The position numbers and the translations under genes are program-made. The notes beneath the pieces are model-generated. The model was not told where the DNA came from. It was given only the letters and a program-made list of their open reading frames with translations, and searched no databases. From assembly GCA_947488345.1 (NCBI GenBank), contig CANKZQ010000005.1:62001-126000 (forward strand): a stretch of 64,000 nt of DNA, read 5' to 3'. Shown piece after piece: positions 10,957-21,104 of this stretch; the stretch's first letter is position 1; each line of letters opens with the position of its first letter. The DNA comes from an uncultured Flavobacteriaceae bacterium. GTDB taxonomy: Bacteria > Bacteroidota > Bacteroidia > Flavobacteriales > Flavobacteriaceae.

Positions 10957-11979
10957 ATGCGGTATTTGAGGAGTTATGTTTTTCAGGTGTTTGTTATTTT
11001 ACTACTATGTTCGAGTTGTAGAGTGACCTATCGTACATCTGATTTTAATGCCACAAGAATTCCTAAGAAACCAGATTATGAAAACGAATATAATTGGGCC
11101 GTATTACCTACAAAATACACACCTAAACTCGAAGCGGTAAGACGTACTGTTACTCAAGAATTAGAGGCAGATGTGTTTTATGTATATCCTACGTTAATTA
11201 CTGGTAAAAAAGATACGCGCTGGAATATTGCGATTAATGATGTCGAGCAACAAGAAAAAGTATTGAACAAGGCTGTTCATTTTCAAGCTTCGGCTTGGGC
11301 AACTTCTGGAAACGTATATGTTCCTTACTATAGACAGGCCCATATACGATCTTATCGTATGTTAGAGCAAGGAGGGAAGGAAGCGTTAATGCTAGCTTAC
11401 GAAGATGTAAAGGCGGCTTTCGAGGTGTATTTAGAAAAATACAATCAAGGAAGGCCTATTATTATTGCCAGTCACAGTCAGGGCACGACTCACACAAGTT
11501 TATTATTAAAAGATTTCTTTGACGATAAGCCCTTGCAAAAACGATTAGTAGCGGCGTACCTTATCGGAATCGGAATTGACAAGAATGAATTTAAAACCAT
11601 AAACGTCATGACCAAGCCAGAGGAAACAGGTGGTTTTGTATCTTGGAATACCTATAAAAAAAACAAACTCCCAAAAAAATATGAACGCTGGTACAAGGGT
11701 AAAGTTAGTTCAAACCCTGTAACCTGGGATACCTCCGCAACTAGCTCTCGAGATGATCACAAAGGTTTTTTGTTTAGTAATGATAAGATCTACGATAAGG
11801 CATTGAAGTTGCAAGTTATAGATGGTATGTTATGGACGACATTGCCTCGTTTTCCGTTGCGCGTTTTTATTATGTTCAAGAAGAATTATCATATTGGCGA
11901 TGTAAACTTGTTTTGGAAAGACATTCAGGAAAATGCAGAACTGAGAACTAAAAATTGGTTGAAAAAAGAAATTAATTGA
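10957..11979 (+). CDS. DUF3089-like alpha/beta-fold lipoprotein
   Basis: Lipobox LLLCSSC; 'ADVFYVYPTLIT' and 'RPIIIASHSQGTTH' nucleophile-elbow motif. Confidence 0.75.
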   Translation: MRYLRSYVFQVFVILLLCSSCRVTYRTSDFNATRIPKKPDYENEYNWAVLPTKYTPKLEAVRRTVTQELEADVFYVYPTLITGKKDTRWNIAINDVEQQEKVLNKAVHFQASAWATSGNVYVPYYRQAHIRSYRMLEQGGKEALMLAYEDVKAAFEVYLEKYNQGRPIIIASHSQGTTHTSLLLKDFFDDKPLQKRLVAAYLIGIGIDKNEFKTINVMTKPEETGGFVSWNTYKKNKLPKKYERWYKGKVSSNPVTWDTSATSSRDDHKGFLFSNDKIYDKALKLQVIDGMLWTTLPRFPLRVFIMFKKNYHIGDVNLFWKDIQENAELRTKNWLKKEIN

Positions 11980-12319
11980 GAAATGCTACAAGAGCCTCTA
12001 CATTTTTCTTAGCGTTTCCAATAAATATGTTACCATTAACGAGTACCACAGGTCTTTTTAAGAAAGTATACTCTTCTAAAATTAGTTGCTTATAATCTTG
12101 TTCTGTCAACGTTTGATTTTTTAAATCCATGGCAGCATATTTCCGAGATCGCCTGCTAAAGAGTGCTTCATAACTTTTAGACAAAGCCTTCATTTCTTCT
12201 ATCTGTTGTACTGTAATAGGTTGTGTTTTTATTTCTTGTAATTCAAATCCATCAAGCGGAATTTGTTTTAAAATACGTTTGCAGGTATCACAAGTTTTTA
12301 AGTAATATATTTTTTTCAT
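11972..12319 (-). CDS. ArsC/Spx-family thioredoxin-fold protein
   Basis: MKKIYYLKTCDTCKRIL N-terminal CxxC and 'LKRPVVLVNGNIFIGN' C-terminal motif. Confidence 0.8.
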   Translation of the reverse strand: MKKIYYLKTCDTCKRILKQIPLDGFELQEIKTQPITVQQIEEMKALSKSYEALFSRRSRKYAAMDLKNQTLTEQDYKQLILEEYTFLKRPVVLVNGNIFIGNAKKNVEALVAFLN

Positions 12320-12434
12320 GTTTGCCAAGTTTATTTTATCATTTGCTCTTTATATTACGAAACGGCGTTTCAAGGCATAAAAATAAATTGTTTTCAATAG
12401 AAAAAGCAATACTTTTATCGCAAATTTAATATTC

Positions 12435-12890
12435 ATGGACAAACAGTTCGAAATTTTGATTGCAAACAGAGCTCTAATTCTCAATATAGTTGAAAATCTG
12501 AATCTAGAGCAGTGCAATAAGATACCCAAGGGATTTAAGAATAATATCGCTTGGAACATTGCACATTTAGTCGTAACGCAACAATTATTGTGTTATGCTA
12601 AGTCAGAATTATCAGTTTTAGTAGCTGAAGATTTGATAGAAACGCATAAAAAAGGCACTGTACCAAATAGAGATCTCGTTCAAGAAGAATTAGATCATAT
12701 AAAAGAACAATTAATAGGTCTGCCAAATACTTTTAAGGAGGATTATTCAGCAGGTATTTTTAAAGTTTATAACAGTTATACAACGAGTGCAAATGTTACT
12801 TTAAATTCTATTGAAGATGCCATAGAGTTTAATAATTTCCATGAAGGGATTCATTTAGGAACAATTATGTCACTTAAAAAATTAGTTTAA
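12435..12890 (+). CDS. DinB-like domain protein
   Basis: [16 protein letters not shown] and HEGIHLGTI conserved His positions of DinB-like four-helix bundles. Confidence 0.75.
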   Translation: MDKQFEILIANRALILNIVENLNLEQCNKIPKGFKNNIAWNIAHLVVTQQLLCYAKSELSVLVAEDLIETHKKGTVPNRDLVQEELDHIKEQLIGLPNTFKEDYSAGIFKVYNSYTTSANVTLNSIEDAIEFNNFHEGIHLGTIMSLKKLV

Positions 12891-12894
12891 TATC

Positions 12895-14127
12895 ATGGAT
12901 TATTTCGCAATTGCCACTGTGCTCATCGTTTTGTCTGCTGTTTTTGGTTATATCAATACTAAATTTATCAAACTGCCAGATACTATTGGTTTAATGGTCA
13001 TTACCATACTATTTACTTTTGCCGTATTTGTGTTGAGTTATTTTGATAGTACGTTGTTAGAAAAAGAAGTAGAACTCATAACCTCTATAGACTTTGAAAC
13101 GGTACTGTTAGATGTAATGTTAAGTTTTTTACTCTTTGCAGGAGCGTTGCACACTAATTTTCAACAATTAAAGATTCAACGAAAACCAATTTTAATATTT
13201 GCGACATTAGGAACCTTGGTGTCGACTTTTTTATCAGGCATTCTGGTGTATTATGTATTGCAGTTGATAGGGTTACCTGTAGATTTTATTTATTGTTTGT
13301 TGTTTGGAGCACTCATTTCTCCAACCGATCCTATCGCCGTGTTGGGAATTATGAAGAAAGTAGGCGCACCCAAAAAACTCGAAACAAAAATTGTGGGAGA
13401 ATCGTTATTTAATGATGGGGTAGGAGTTGTTATTTTCTTAACTATTTATCAGATAGCTAAAGGGGGTACAGAGATCTCTGTTACACATATAGCCGAGTTG
13501 TTTTTAGTTGAAGTATTGGGTGGTATTGCACTCGGGTTAGCCATAGGTTGGATTACATATCGATTGATGAAAAGCATTGATGATTACGACATTGAAGTGA
13601 TTATAACACTGGCGGCTGTTATGGGAGGTACTATGTTAGCACAGCAATTTCATGTTTCTGCTCCCTTAGCCATGGTCACGGCTGGATTAGTAGTTGGTAA
13701 TGATACAATTCGAAGTACTTCAATGAGTGAACTTACAGAACAGTATGTAGATAAATTTTGGGAGCTTATCGATGTGCTGCTAAACACGATTCTATTTGTA
13801 ATGATTGGTATGGAAATACTTATTCTAACATTCGACGGTAAATTTATTTTAGCAGGGTTTATTATTATTCCGGTGTTATTATTAGCGAGATATGTCTCTT
13901 TGTTATTGCCAATAAAGCTGTATGCCAAGAAGTTAGATTTTGTGCCAAGAACGAATTTAATTATGACTTGGGGAGGTTTACGAGGAGGTATTTCGATTGC
14001 TTTAGCATTAAGCCTGACCGAAGTTATGGAACGTGATTTATTTTTAGTCATTACGTATATCGTGGTGGTCTTTTCGATTATAGTGCAAGGATTAACAGTT
14101 GGAAAATTAATTAAGAAGTTTGCATAA
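12895..14127 (+). CDS. Cation:proton antiporter, CPA1/NhaP type
   Basis: About 12 TM segments, '[17 protein letters not shown]', '[14 protein letters not shown]', '[15 protein letters not shown]'. Confidence 0.92.
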   Translation: MDYFAIATVLIVLSAVFGYINTKFIKLPDTIGLMVITILFTFAVFVLSYFDSTLLEKEVELITSIDFETVLLDVMLSFLLFAGALHTNFQQLKIQRKPILIFATLGTLVSTFLSGILVYYVLQLIGLPVDFIYCLLFGALISPTDPIAVLGIMKKVGAPKKLETKIVGESLFNDGVGVVIFLTIYQIAKGGTEISVTHIAELFLVEVLGGIALGLAIGWITYRLMKSIDDYDIEVIITLAAVMGGTMLAQQFHVSAPLAMVTAGLVVGNDTIRSTSMSELTEQYVDKFWELIDVLLNTILFVMIGMEILILTFDGKFILAGFIIIPVLLLARYVSLLLPIKLYAKKLDFVPRTNLIMTWGGLRGGISIALALSLTEVMERDLFLVITYIVVVFSIIVQGLTVGKLIKKFA

Positions 14128-14184
14128 CCTTAAAAATGTAAGGTTAATGTATTTTAGCAGACTTAAAAGCGAAAAATCTATAAA

Positions 14185-15330
14185 ATGAAATTCAATACAA
14201 AAACAATTCATGGAGGTCAAGAACACGATCCAGCTACAGGTGCGGTGATGCCTCCAATATATCAAACATCTACATACGCCCAGAGTAGTCCAGGAAAACA
14301 TAAAGGTTATGAATATTCGCGTGCTGCAAATCCGACAAGGACAGCCCTAGAAAATAATTTTGCCGCGATTGAAAACGGAACACACGGTTTTGCCTTTTCT
14401 TCAGGACTGGCAGCAATTGATTGCGTTTTAAAATTATTAAATCCGGGTGATGAAGTCATTGCAGGAGATGATCTTTACGGAGGAACTTATAGAATGTTTA
14501 CCCGTATGTTTGAGAAATATGGGTTGAAATTTCATTTTGTGAATATGGAAGAATCAGCTAATGTTGAAGCTTTGATCAATGACAACACAAAATTGATTTG
14601 GATTGAAACACCTACAAACCCGTTGATGAAAATTGCAGATATTCAAGAGATATCAACGTTAGTAAAAAGAAAAGACTCGAATATTTTAGTCGCCGTTGAT
14701 AATACTTTTGCAACACCTTATCTACAACTTCCTTTAGATTTAGGCGCTGATATTGTGATGCATTCGGCAACCAAATATTTAGGAGGTCACTCAGATTTAG
14801 TGATGGGTGCATTGATGGTAAAAGATAAAACATTAGCTGAGGAACTGCATTTTATTCAGTTTGCTGGCGGTGCTGTTGCTGGACCGCAAGATAGTTTTTT
14901 GGCCTTGAGAGGAATTAAAACCTTACATATACGCATGCAACGTCACTGTGAAAATGGAATGGCAATTGCAGAGTATCTAGAAACGCACCCTAAAATCGCA
15001 TCGGTTTTTTATCCTGGTTTAGAAAGTGATAAAAGCCATGAGATTGCGAAAAAGCAAATGAAAGATTTTGGAGGAATGGTATCTTTTAAACTGAAAGAAG
15101 AAAGTGAGGCAGCCGCGTTTAAAATCTTAGAAAGTTTCAAGGTGTTTACATTAGCAGAATCATTAGGCGGGGTTGAAAGCTTAGTAAACCATCCAATTAC
15201 AATGACACATGCCTCGATTCCTGCGAAAGAAAGAGAGAAAATCGGGATTACGAATTCTTTAATACGACTAAGTGTTGGTATCGAAGATATCGAAGATTTA
15301 TTAGCAGATTTAGAGCAGGCACTTCGATAG
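14185..15330 (+). CDS. Cystathionine gamma-synthase / gamma-lyase family PLP enzyme
   Basis: 'YEYSRAANPTRTALE', 'DLYGGTYRMF', 'HSATKYLGGHSDLVMG' PLP-binding motif. Confidence 0.92.
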   Translation: MKFNTKTIHGGQEHDPATGAVMPPIYQTSTYAQSSPGKHKGYEYSRAANPTRTALENNFAAIENGTHGFAFSSGLAAIDCVLKLLNPGDEVIAGDDLYGGTYRMFTRMFEKYGLKFHFVNMEESANVEALINDNTKLIWIETPTNPLMKIADIQEISTLVKRKDSNILVAVDNTFATPYLQLPLDLGADIVMHSATKYLGGHSDLVMGALMVKDKTLAEELHFIQFAGGAVAGPQDSFLALRGIKTLHIRMQRHCENGMAIAEYLETHPKIASVFYPGLESDKSHEIAKKQMKDFGGMVSFKLKEESEAAAFKILESFKVFTLAESLGGVESLVNHPITMTHASIPAKEREKIGITNSLIRLSVGIEDIEDLLADLEQALR

Positions 15331-15354
15331 CATTACGAGCATAAAATTAAAAAA

Positions 15355-15385
15355 CCCATTCTTTATTAAGATAATAGAGAATGGG
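15355..15385. terminator. Intrinsic terminator-like hairpin
   Basis: cccattctttatta-aga-taatagagaatggg stem between convergent genes. Confidence 0.7.
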
Positions 15386-15463
15386 AAATTGCTATGAAAA
15401 AGGGAAACTTTTTACAGTCTCCTATGAAATAGTCGTTGTATTCAGCTCTAACTTACATTAAAA

Positions 15464-16045
15464 TTATCCTTTAGGCTTAAATTCATATGAATTTTGGTTG
15501 ATGCCTGTGCCAGTAACATACTGATTATCGATATATCGACCTCCAATGTTCACACTTTCTTTATAGTAAAAGTTAGCAATACCGTGTTTTAAATTGTTTT
15601 GCCATGTACCTTCATAAATGCTCCCGTTGGCATAATAATAAATACCATACCCACTGCGAATTCCATGGCTGTAATTGCCTACATATTTAGAGCCATCATT
15701 CCAAATATATTGACCCTGACCATGTCTTTTATCATCTTGCCAATTACCACTATATACATCACCGTTCGTCCATTTATAACTCCCTTCACCATGTCTCAAT
15801 TTGTTTTTCCATTCCCCAAAGTAAGTACCACTCGTATAATTCATAGTGCCCGTACCATTCTCGCAATCTCCAGCAATACAAACGGGTTCTCGCACAATAG
15901 TTTGCTCTTTCTTTTCCGATAAATCGGATTTCACGGCCTCGGATGGCACCTCTTTTTTGACCTGGTCATCAACTTTTGGTGGATCTTTAACTTGGCCGTA
16001 CATTCCGATCGGGAGTAATAATAACAGTGTAATTATTTTTTTCAT
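15464..16045 (-). CDS. Secreted MORN-repeat protein
   Basis: Signal peptide MKKIITLLLLLPIGMYGQ and repeats 'GTYFGEWKNKLRHGEGSYKWTNGDVYSGNWQDDKRHGQGQYIWNDGSKYVGNY'. Confidence 0.85.
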   Translation of the reverse strand: MKKIITLLLLLPIGMYGQVKDPPKVDDQVKKEVPSEAVKSDLSEKKEQTIVREPVCIAGDCENGTGTMNYTSGTYFGEWKNKLRHGEGSYKWTNGDVYSGNWQDDKRHGQGQYIWNDGSKYVGNYSHGIRSGYGIYYYANGSIYEGTWQNNLKHGIANFYYKESVNIGGRYIDNQYVTGTGINQNSYEFKPKG

Positions 16046-16204
16046 CTTTTTGTTTATTGAACTATAACACAACCATAACGCAAAAAATGTACGAAATAGT
16101 ATGAACTTGTGGCTTGATAATGAATTATTTAGCGAATAAGTTAAATTTATTATAAAAATACATTTTATTCTGTTAACTAAATGCCTGATTGTATACTTTT
16201 GTGT

Positions 16205-16729
16205 ATGAGGTATTTTAAATTGGTGAAAGTTTTCATTGTTGTTTGTTTTGTATTCGTTATTTCTTCGTGTAAGAATGAAACGCAAACTGCTAAAAAATCT
16301 AAAGAAAACGACGTTATTGAAATCTATAATTTTAAAGAGTTAAAGCCATTATTAAATAGAACAGATGATAATAGAATCCATGTTGTTAATTTTTGGGCAA
16401 CATGGTGTGCTCCTTGTGTGAAAGAATTGCCATATTTTGAAGAATTACATACCTCGAATGAGGATGTTGAGGTCGTTTTGGTGAGTCTTGACTTTCCAGA
16501 TAAATTCGAATCTCAATTGATACCTTTTGTAAAGAAAAGAAATCTCAGTCCTCAAGTAATTTTATTAGATGACCCTAATGAGAATGAATGGATTGCTGAA
16601 ATCGATCCTTCATGGCAAGGGGCATTACCAGCAACGTTGATTTATTCGAAAGATAAAAGAGCTTTTTATGCGCAATCTTTTACTCGAGAAGATTTGTTAA
16701 AAGAAATAGAGAAATTCACTAAAATTTAA
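16205..16729 (+). CDS. TlpA/ResA-like thioredoxin-fold lipoprotein
   Basis: Lipobox VISSC; VNFWATWCAPCVKELPYFEEL. Confidence 0.88.
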   Translation: MRYFKLVKVFIVVCFVFVISSCKNETQTAKKSKENDVIEIYNFKELKPLLNRTDDNRIHVVNFWATWCAPCVKELPYFEELHTSNEDVEVVLVSLDFPDKFESQLIPFVKKRNLSPQVILLDDPNENEWIAEIDPSWQGALPATLIYSKDKRAFYAQSFTREDLLKEIEKFTKI

Positions 16730-16733
16730 TAGT

Positions 16734-17357
16734 ATGAAAAATATAAAATTATTATTGTTCGCTATAGTGGTACTATCAGCATCAGCATTTGGAGTTGATA
16801 AAGAGTCATCTATGCTAAAGGATGGGTATAAAGTTGGTGATATTGCCACCGACTTTAGTTTGAAAAATGTTGATGGTCAACTGGTATCACTCGCTGATTT
16901 TAAAGACGCCAAAGGATTCATTGTAATTTTCACCTGCAATACTTGCCCAGTTTCTGTGAGGAATGAAGATCGAATTTTGGCACTAGATAAAAAATATAAG
17001 AGCTTAGGATATCCTGTTATTGCCATCAATCCAAATAATCCGGCGGTACAGCCAGGAGATAGTTATGCGTTAATGAAGGTTAGAGCAAAAGAAAAGAGAT
17101 TCACGTTTCCCTACTTATTTGACGATGGTCAAAAAATATTTCCACAATACGGTGCTACAGCTACCCCACACACTTATATTTTGAAAAAAGAGAAAGACGG
17201 GTTACGGGTGAAGTATATAGGCGGAATTGATGATAGTTCTCGCAACGCGGCTAATGTCAAAACCAAATATGTTGAAGATGCTGTAGATGCTCTATTAGCA
17301 AACAAAGAGATAAAAGTAACTTCAACAAGAGCTATTGGTTGTTCGATAAAAGTATAA
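16734..17357 (+). CDS. Secreted AhpC/TSA-family thioredoxin-like protein
   Basis: 'VGDIATDFSLKNVDGQLVSLADFKDAKGFIVIFTCNTCPVS' peroxiredoxin-like core. Confidence 0.88.
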   Translation: MKNIKLLLFAIVVLSASAFGVDKESSMLKDGYKVGDIATDFSLKNVDGQLVSLADFKDAKGFIVIFTCNTCPVSVRNEDRILALDKKYKSLGYPVIAINPNNPAVQPGDSYALMKVRAKEKRFTFPYLFDDGQKIFPQYGATATPHTYILKKEKDGLRVKYIGGIDDSSRNAANVKTKYVEDAVDALLANKEIKVTSTRAIGCSIKV

Positions 17358-17419
17358 TGTATACAGAAAAAAGATGAATCAATAATGCGATTGCGTTTCT
17401 TTTAATACTTTTGAATGAG

Positions 17420-18496
17420 ATGAGCGTATTTAAAATTATTGGTTTAATGTCGGGCACTTCCCTTGACGGACTGGATTTGGCCTATTGTCAGATTGAACAA
17501 AAAAATGAGCAATGGTTTTTTGAGATTGTAAAGACAAAGAGCGTTTCTTATACTGAAGAAATGCGACTGCAATTACAAAATGCATTACATCTTCGAGCGG
17601 ATGAATTATTGACTTTTAATGCGAGTTATGGGACATGGCTAGGAACACAGTGCAATTTATTTATCGAACAATACGAATTAAAAGTAGATGCGATTGCTAG
17701 TCATGGTCATACGGTTCATCATCGACCTGAAAAAGGATTTACCTACCAAATAGGTTCTGGTCAGCACTTGGCAAATGTCACTGGGCATCAAGTGATTTGT
17801 GATTTTAGAACCAATGATGTGTCTTTAGGAGGGCAAGGTGCACCTTTAGTGCCTATTGGAGATCAATTACTATTCAGTCGATTTGATTTTTGCTTAAACC
17901 TTGGAGGAATTAGCAATATCTCATTTAATCATCAAGGAAAAAGGATTGCGTACGATATCGGTTTGGCAAATATGATATTAAATCATATTACCAAAAAAAT
18001 TAACCTATCATTCGATCATGATGGAATAATGGCAAGCCGTGGTGTTTTAAATGACGACATGTTAAAGCGACTAAATGCATTAGCATATTACGAACTCGAT
18101 TTTCCTAAATCTACCGGATATGAATGGTTTTTAAAAGAAGTCGTTCCAATAGTTGATAGTATTAATGATACCATCGAAAATTTATTGCACACTGCTGTAC
18201 ATCATATTTGCGAACAAATTAGTCATCAGATTTTACTATATACAAACAAACCTACAAGTACAATGCTTGTAACCGGTGGAGGTGCATTGAACTCATTTTT
18301 AATGAAAACACTGCAATCAAAGTTGAAGGGAAATATTGAAATTATTACATCAGATAAAATACTCATAGAGTTTAAAGAGACACTCGTTTTTGCATTTATG
18401 GGAGTACTTCGATTAGAGCAGAAAATAAATGTGTTGAGCTCTGTAACTGGCGCAAGGAAAGACTCTTCGAGTGGAGTTATTTTTGAACCCTCTTAA
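17420..18496 (+). CDS. anmK: Anhydro-N-acetylmuramic acid kinase
   Basis: IGLMSGTSLDGLDLA, 'SHGHTVHHRP', 'LGGQGAPLVPIGDQLLF', 'LNLGGISNISF'. ATG at 17420 preferred over TTG at 17411. Confidence 0.95.
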   Translation: MSVFKIIGLMSGTSLDGLDLAYCQIEQKNEQWFFEIVKTKSVSYTEEMRLQLQNALHLRADELLTFNASYGTWLGTQCNLFIEQYELKVDAIASHGHTVHHRPEKGFTYQIGSGQHLANVTGHQVICDFRTNDVSLGGQGAPLVPIGDQLLFSRFDFCLNLGGISNISFNHQGKRIAYDIGLANMILNHITKKINLSFDHDGIMASRGVLNDDMLKRLNALAYYELDFPKSTGYEWFLKEVVPIVDSINDTIENLLHTAVHHICEQISHQILLYTNKPTSTMLVTGGGALNSFLMKTLQSKLKGNIEIITSDKILIEFKETLVFAFMGVLRLEQKINVLSSVTGARKDSSSGVIFEPS

Positions 18497-18520
18497 CGGA
18501 GTAGATGTATTAAAACAAAA

Positions 18521-18552
18521 AACCAAGCTATACCCTATTCCATAGCTTGGTT
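18521..18552. terminator. Intrinsic terminator between convergent anmK and lipid-body locus
   Basis: aaccaagctat-accctattcc-atagcttggtt perfect 11-bp stem flanked by A-tract. Confidence 0.8.
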
Positions 18553-18582
18553 CATGATTAGTCTATTTAAAAAATATACCGT

Positions 18583-18873
18583 TTAGGCAAACAATTTTGT
18601 AAACCTTTTCTTGCCTTGCATCAATTGTGCTTTAAAAGTATCTAAAGCATCAAAAACGATATCTTGTTGATTAGATGCCAATTTAAAACCACTTGTGATT
18701 GCTTTTGTAGACACTTTTTGCCATTGTTCAGCGATTGTTAATGACTCATTAATAAGTTCTTCTGTTGACTGTAATGCTATGCTATTTACATTTTTCACAT
18801 TATTTTTAGTCGTATTCATAAGGGTAGCAATGTTATTTTTAACCGTAGCTACTTTTGATTTTTTTGCACTCAT
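18583..18873 (-). CDS. Small phasin-like protein (paralog 3)
   Basis: 'SLTIAEQWQKVSTKAITSGFKLASNQQDIVFDALDTFKAQLMQGKKRFTKLF' matches the core of the ORFs at 18895 and 19921. Confidence 0.65.
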   Translation of the reverse strand: MSAKKSKVATVKNNIATLMNTTKNNVKNVNSIALQSTEELINESLTIAEQWQKVSTKAITSGFKLASNQQDIVFDALDTFKAQLMQGKKRFTKLFA

Positions 18874-18894
18874 TTTTATTGAATTAAAAGGTGA

Positions 18895-19770
18895 TTATTT
18901 TACTGATTTGGCTTGATTAGCCCATGTAGATAAATCATACATTTTAGCATTCATTCCAGCATCAGCAAGTATTTTTTCTAAACTTGAAACAGTCGTTTTA
19001 CCTAGAGTTTCAAAAGATGAAATTCCGGCTGCATTCAATACTGTTTCCATTTTAGGACCGATACCTTTGATTGTTTTTAAATCATCATTTTTGCTAACTG
19101 TCTTTTTCGCTGGAGCTTTTTTAGCCACTGTTTTCTTTTCAGCCGCTTTTGTAACTGTAGCTTTCTTAGCAACTGATTTCTTAGCGACAACTTTCTTTTC
19201 TGCAACTTTCTTCGGAGTTGTTTTTTTCGTTGCTGGTTTTTTTGACGTTGCTTTCTTAGCTGTCTTTTTCTTCTTGTCTTTTCCTTTTAAAGCATCTTCA
19301 GTATAATCTTCAACTTTTTCTTTCACATCTTCAATAGTCTCAGTGATTTCCTTTTTTAATTTCGCTGTCATTTTTTCAGCTTTCTTTACTAAAGGATTGT
19401 CTGCAACTTCTTTTTTAAGCTTAATGGCCATATCATCAGCTTTTTTCGCTAATGGATTTTTAGCAACCATTTTCTTGGCTTTTTCAATCATTTTAGGATC
19501 ATACCCAACAAGATCTTTTAAACGTTCTGTACCACTTTCTAACTGACCTTTAATATTCTCTGCAGTATCAACGAACATATTAATTTGCTGCTTTGTTAAT
19601 GGCTCTGTTTTCTTAATCAATTTAGATGTTAATTTTTGCCATTTTTCTCCTGTCTTAACAGTAGTTTCGATAGCATCAAAAGAAGCATCAATTAAATCGC
19701 TATTAATTTTTTTAACGATAGCTTTAGCTTTTGCTATCTTGTTTTGTTTTTTACTTTTTTTCTTTGACAT
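18895..19770 (-). CDS. Phasin-like domain + Lys/Ala/Pro-rich histone-H1-like tail + C-terminal helix-hairpin-helix-like domain
   Basis: N-term 'TGEKWQKLTSKLIKK..LTKQQINMFVDTAENIKGQLESGTERLKDL'; middle 'KKKKTAKKATSKKPATKKTTPKKVAEKKVVAKK'; C-term 'DDLKTIKGIGPKMETVLNAAGISSFETLGKT'. Start set at MSKKKSK (19770). Confidence 0.7.
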   Translation of the reverse strand: MSKKKSKKQNKIAKAKAIVKKINSDLIDASFDAIETTVKTGEKWQKLTSKLIKKTEPLTKQQINMFVDTAENIKGQLESGTERLKDLVGYDPKMIEKAKKMVAKNPLAKKADDMAIKLKKEVADNPLVKKAEKMTAKLKKEITETIEDVKEKVEDYTEDALKGKDKKKKTAKKATSKKPATKKTTPKKVAEKKVVAKKSVAKKATVTKAAEKKTVAKKAPAKKTVSKNDDLKTIKGIGPKMETVLNAAGISSFETLGKTTVSSLEKILADAGMNAKMYDLSTWANQAKSVK

Positions 19771-19872
19771 GATATATCGTTTATTATGTTTATTTATTTT
19801 GAACACTGCAAAAATACAATGGCGGAGTTACAAATGAGTTACACCGTTCATTTTGCTCAGTGTAACACAAAA

Positions 19873-19902
19873 AAAACCAAGTATTATAAATACCTGGTTT
19901 TT
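19873..19902 (-). terminator. Intrinsic terminator after phasin-like gene
   Basis: On minus strand aaaaaccaggtatt-tat-aatacttggttttttttt. Confidence 0.75.
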
Positions 19903-19920
19903 AACATAAAACTTTTTCTC

Positions 19921-20190
19921 TTATTTTGTAAATAAGGCCTTAGACCTTTTAAAACCTTTAACAGCGTGTCCTTTGGCCGCTTCTAAAGTATTAAAAATAA
20001 TGTCCTGCTGTGTGTCAGCCAACTTTAATCCGCCTTTTAACGCCTTTTTAGACAAATCTTGCCATTGCGCAGTAAACTTGATAGCTCCAGAAACTACTTC
20101 TTCTGTAGATTTTAAAGCAAAAGCGTTTGCCTTGGTTGCTGTATTTTTAACTGTTTCTACTGTTTTAGTAACTACTTTTTTATTTGCCAT
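19921..20190 (-). CDS. Small phasin-like protein (paralog 1)
   Basis: 'FTAQWQDLSKKALKGGLKLADTQQDIIFNTLEAAKGHAVKGFKRSKALF'; same core as the two neighbours. Confidence 0.65.
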   Translation of the reverse strand: MANKKVVTKTVETVKNTATKANAFALKSTEEVVSGAIKFTAQWQDLSKKALKGGLKLADTQQDIIFNTLEAAKGHAVKGFKRSKALFTK

Positions 20191-20289
20191 AATTAACTAT
20201 ATTTTAGTGTTATTTTTTTACTAATTATGGTGCAAACGTACGATGGGTAAGTTACAGATGAGTTACAAACGACGAAATGATATAAATAT

Positions 20290-21093
20290 TTAGCTTATTT
20301 CTTGAATTTCCCTCATCAGTTCTTTGGTTTGCGGCAGTGGGTCAACCCCATATTCTGTATCTAAGACCTGTTCACATTTTTGAAATGTTTTAATCGCTTG
20401 TGGTCTGTTGCCTTTTGCTAAATAACCTTGCATTTGTAAGCGATATGCATCTTCCCAAGTAGGGTCGATGGCCAATGCATTTTGTGTTAGGCGTATTGTT
20501 TCTAGTGGATTTTCTTCCAGTAGAATTTCTGCTAGGCTTATGTAAGCGCTCAAAATAAGAAGCTGGGCTTTTTCACGTTCCTCTGACGACCAATCTTCGT
20601 AAATTCTATTGGGTAAGTAAGCACCTTGATAAACGGCTATAGCTAGCTTATAGGCCTTTTTAGCACAGCTATGATCGGTTCCGAAGGTTTCATTGCCAAT
20701 GACGATGTACTTTTCTAAGATGTCAATATCAATCCATATTTTTTCTAAGTTCAATTGATAACTCACTCCTTGTCTAATCACATAGGTTGGTTCTGTTCTA
20801 GAGGGTCTTTCAGGTTCCAAAACTTTGTGAATTCCATGCAACGCTACTTTAAAATCTCGATCATCACCTTCTTCCCATAAATTGTCCATAATTTTCTCTT
20901 TATGGAGTGCGTTTCGGCGGCGGTTAGAAATAAAGTACTGCAATAATTGAACGGTTTTATCTCTTCCCCATTCTTTGGGGTCAACTTTTTCACCAGTGCG
21001 CCAAATAGTAAATTGACCCAAGGTCTGAATGCGTATAGGCGCATGTTCCTGGAAAGCGATCAATTCTTCTAATTTTTTGATAGGTGTAGACAT
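20290..21093 (-). CDS. SARP/BTAD-like transcriptional activator
   Basis: OmpR-like DNA-binding 'IRIQTLGQFTIWRTGEKVDPKEWGRDKTVQLLQYFISNRRRNALHKEKIMDNLWEEGD' followed by TPR-like BTAD region. Confidence 0.8.
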   Translation of the reverse strand: MSTPIKKLEELIAFQEHAPIRIQTLGQFTIWRTGEKVDPKEWGRDKTVQLLQYFISNRRRNALHKEKIMDNLWEEGDDRDFKVALHGIHKVLEPERPSRTEPTYVIRQGVSYQLNLEKIWIDIDILEKYIVIGNETFGTDHSCAKKAYKLAIAVYQGAYLPNRIYEDWSSEEREKAQLLILSAYISLAEILLEENPLETIRLTQNALAIDPTWEDAYRLQMQGYLAKGNRPQAIKTFQKCEQVLDTEYGVDPLPQTKELMREIQEIS

Positions 21094-21104
21094 GTAAAAA
21101 CGGA

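Noticed and set aside
14125-14146. SAM riboswitch upstream of the cystathionine gamma-synthase-like gene
   Set aside because: Only a short taacctta/taaggtta hairpin in a 57-nt gap; too short for a known SAM aptamer.
19067-19546. Plus-strand ORFs rich in Phe/Ala/Leu resembling membrane proteins
   Set aside because: Antisense readout of the Lys-rich phasin/H1-like gene (AAG/AAA complement gives CTT/TTT).
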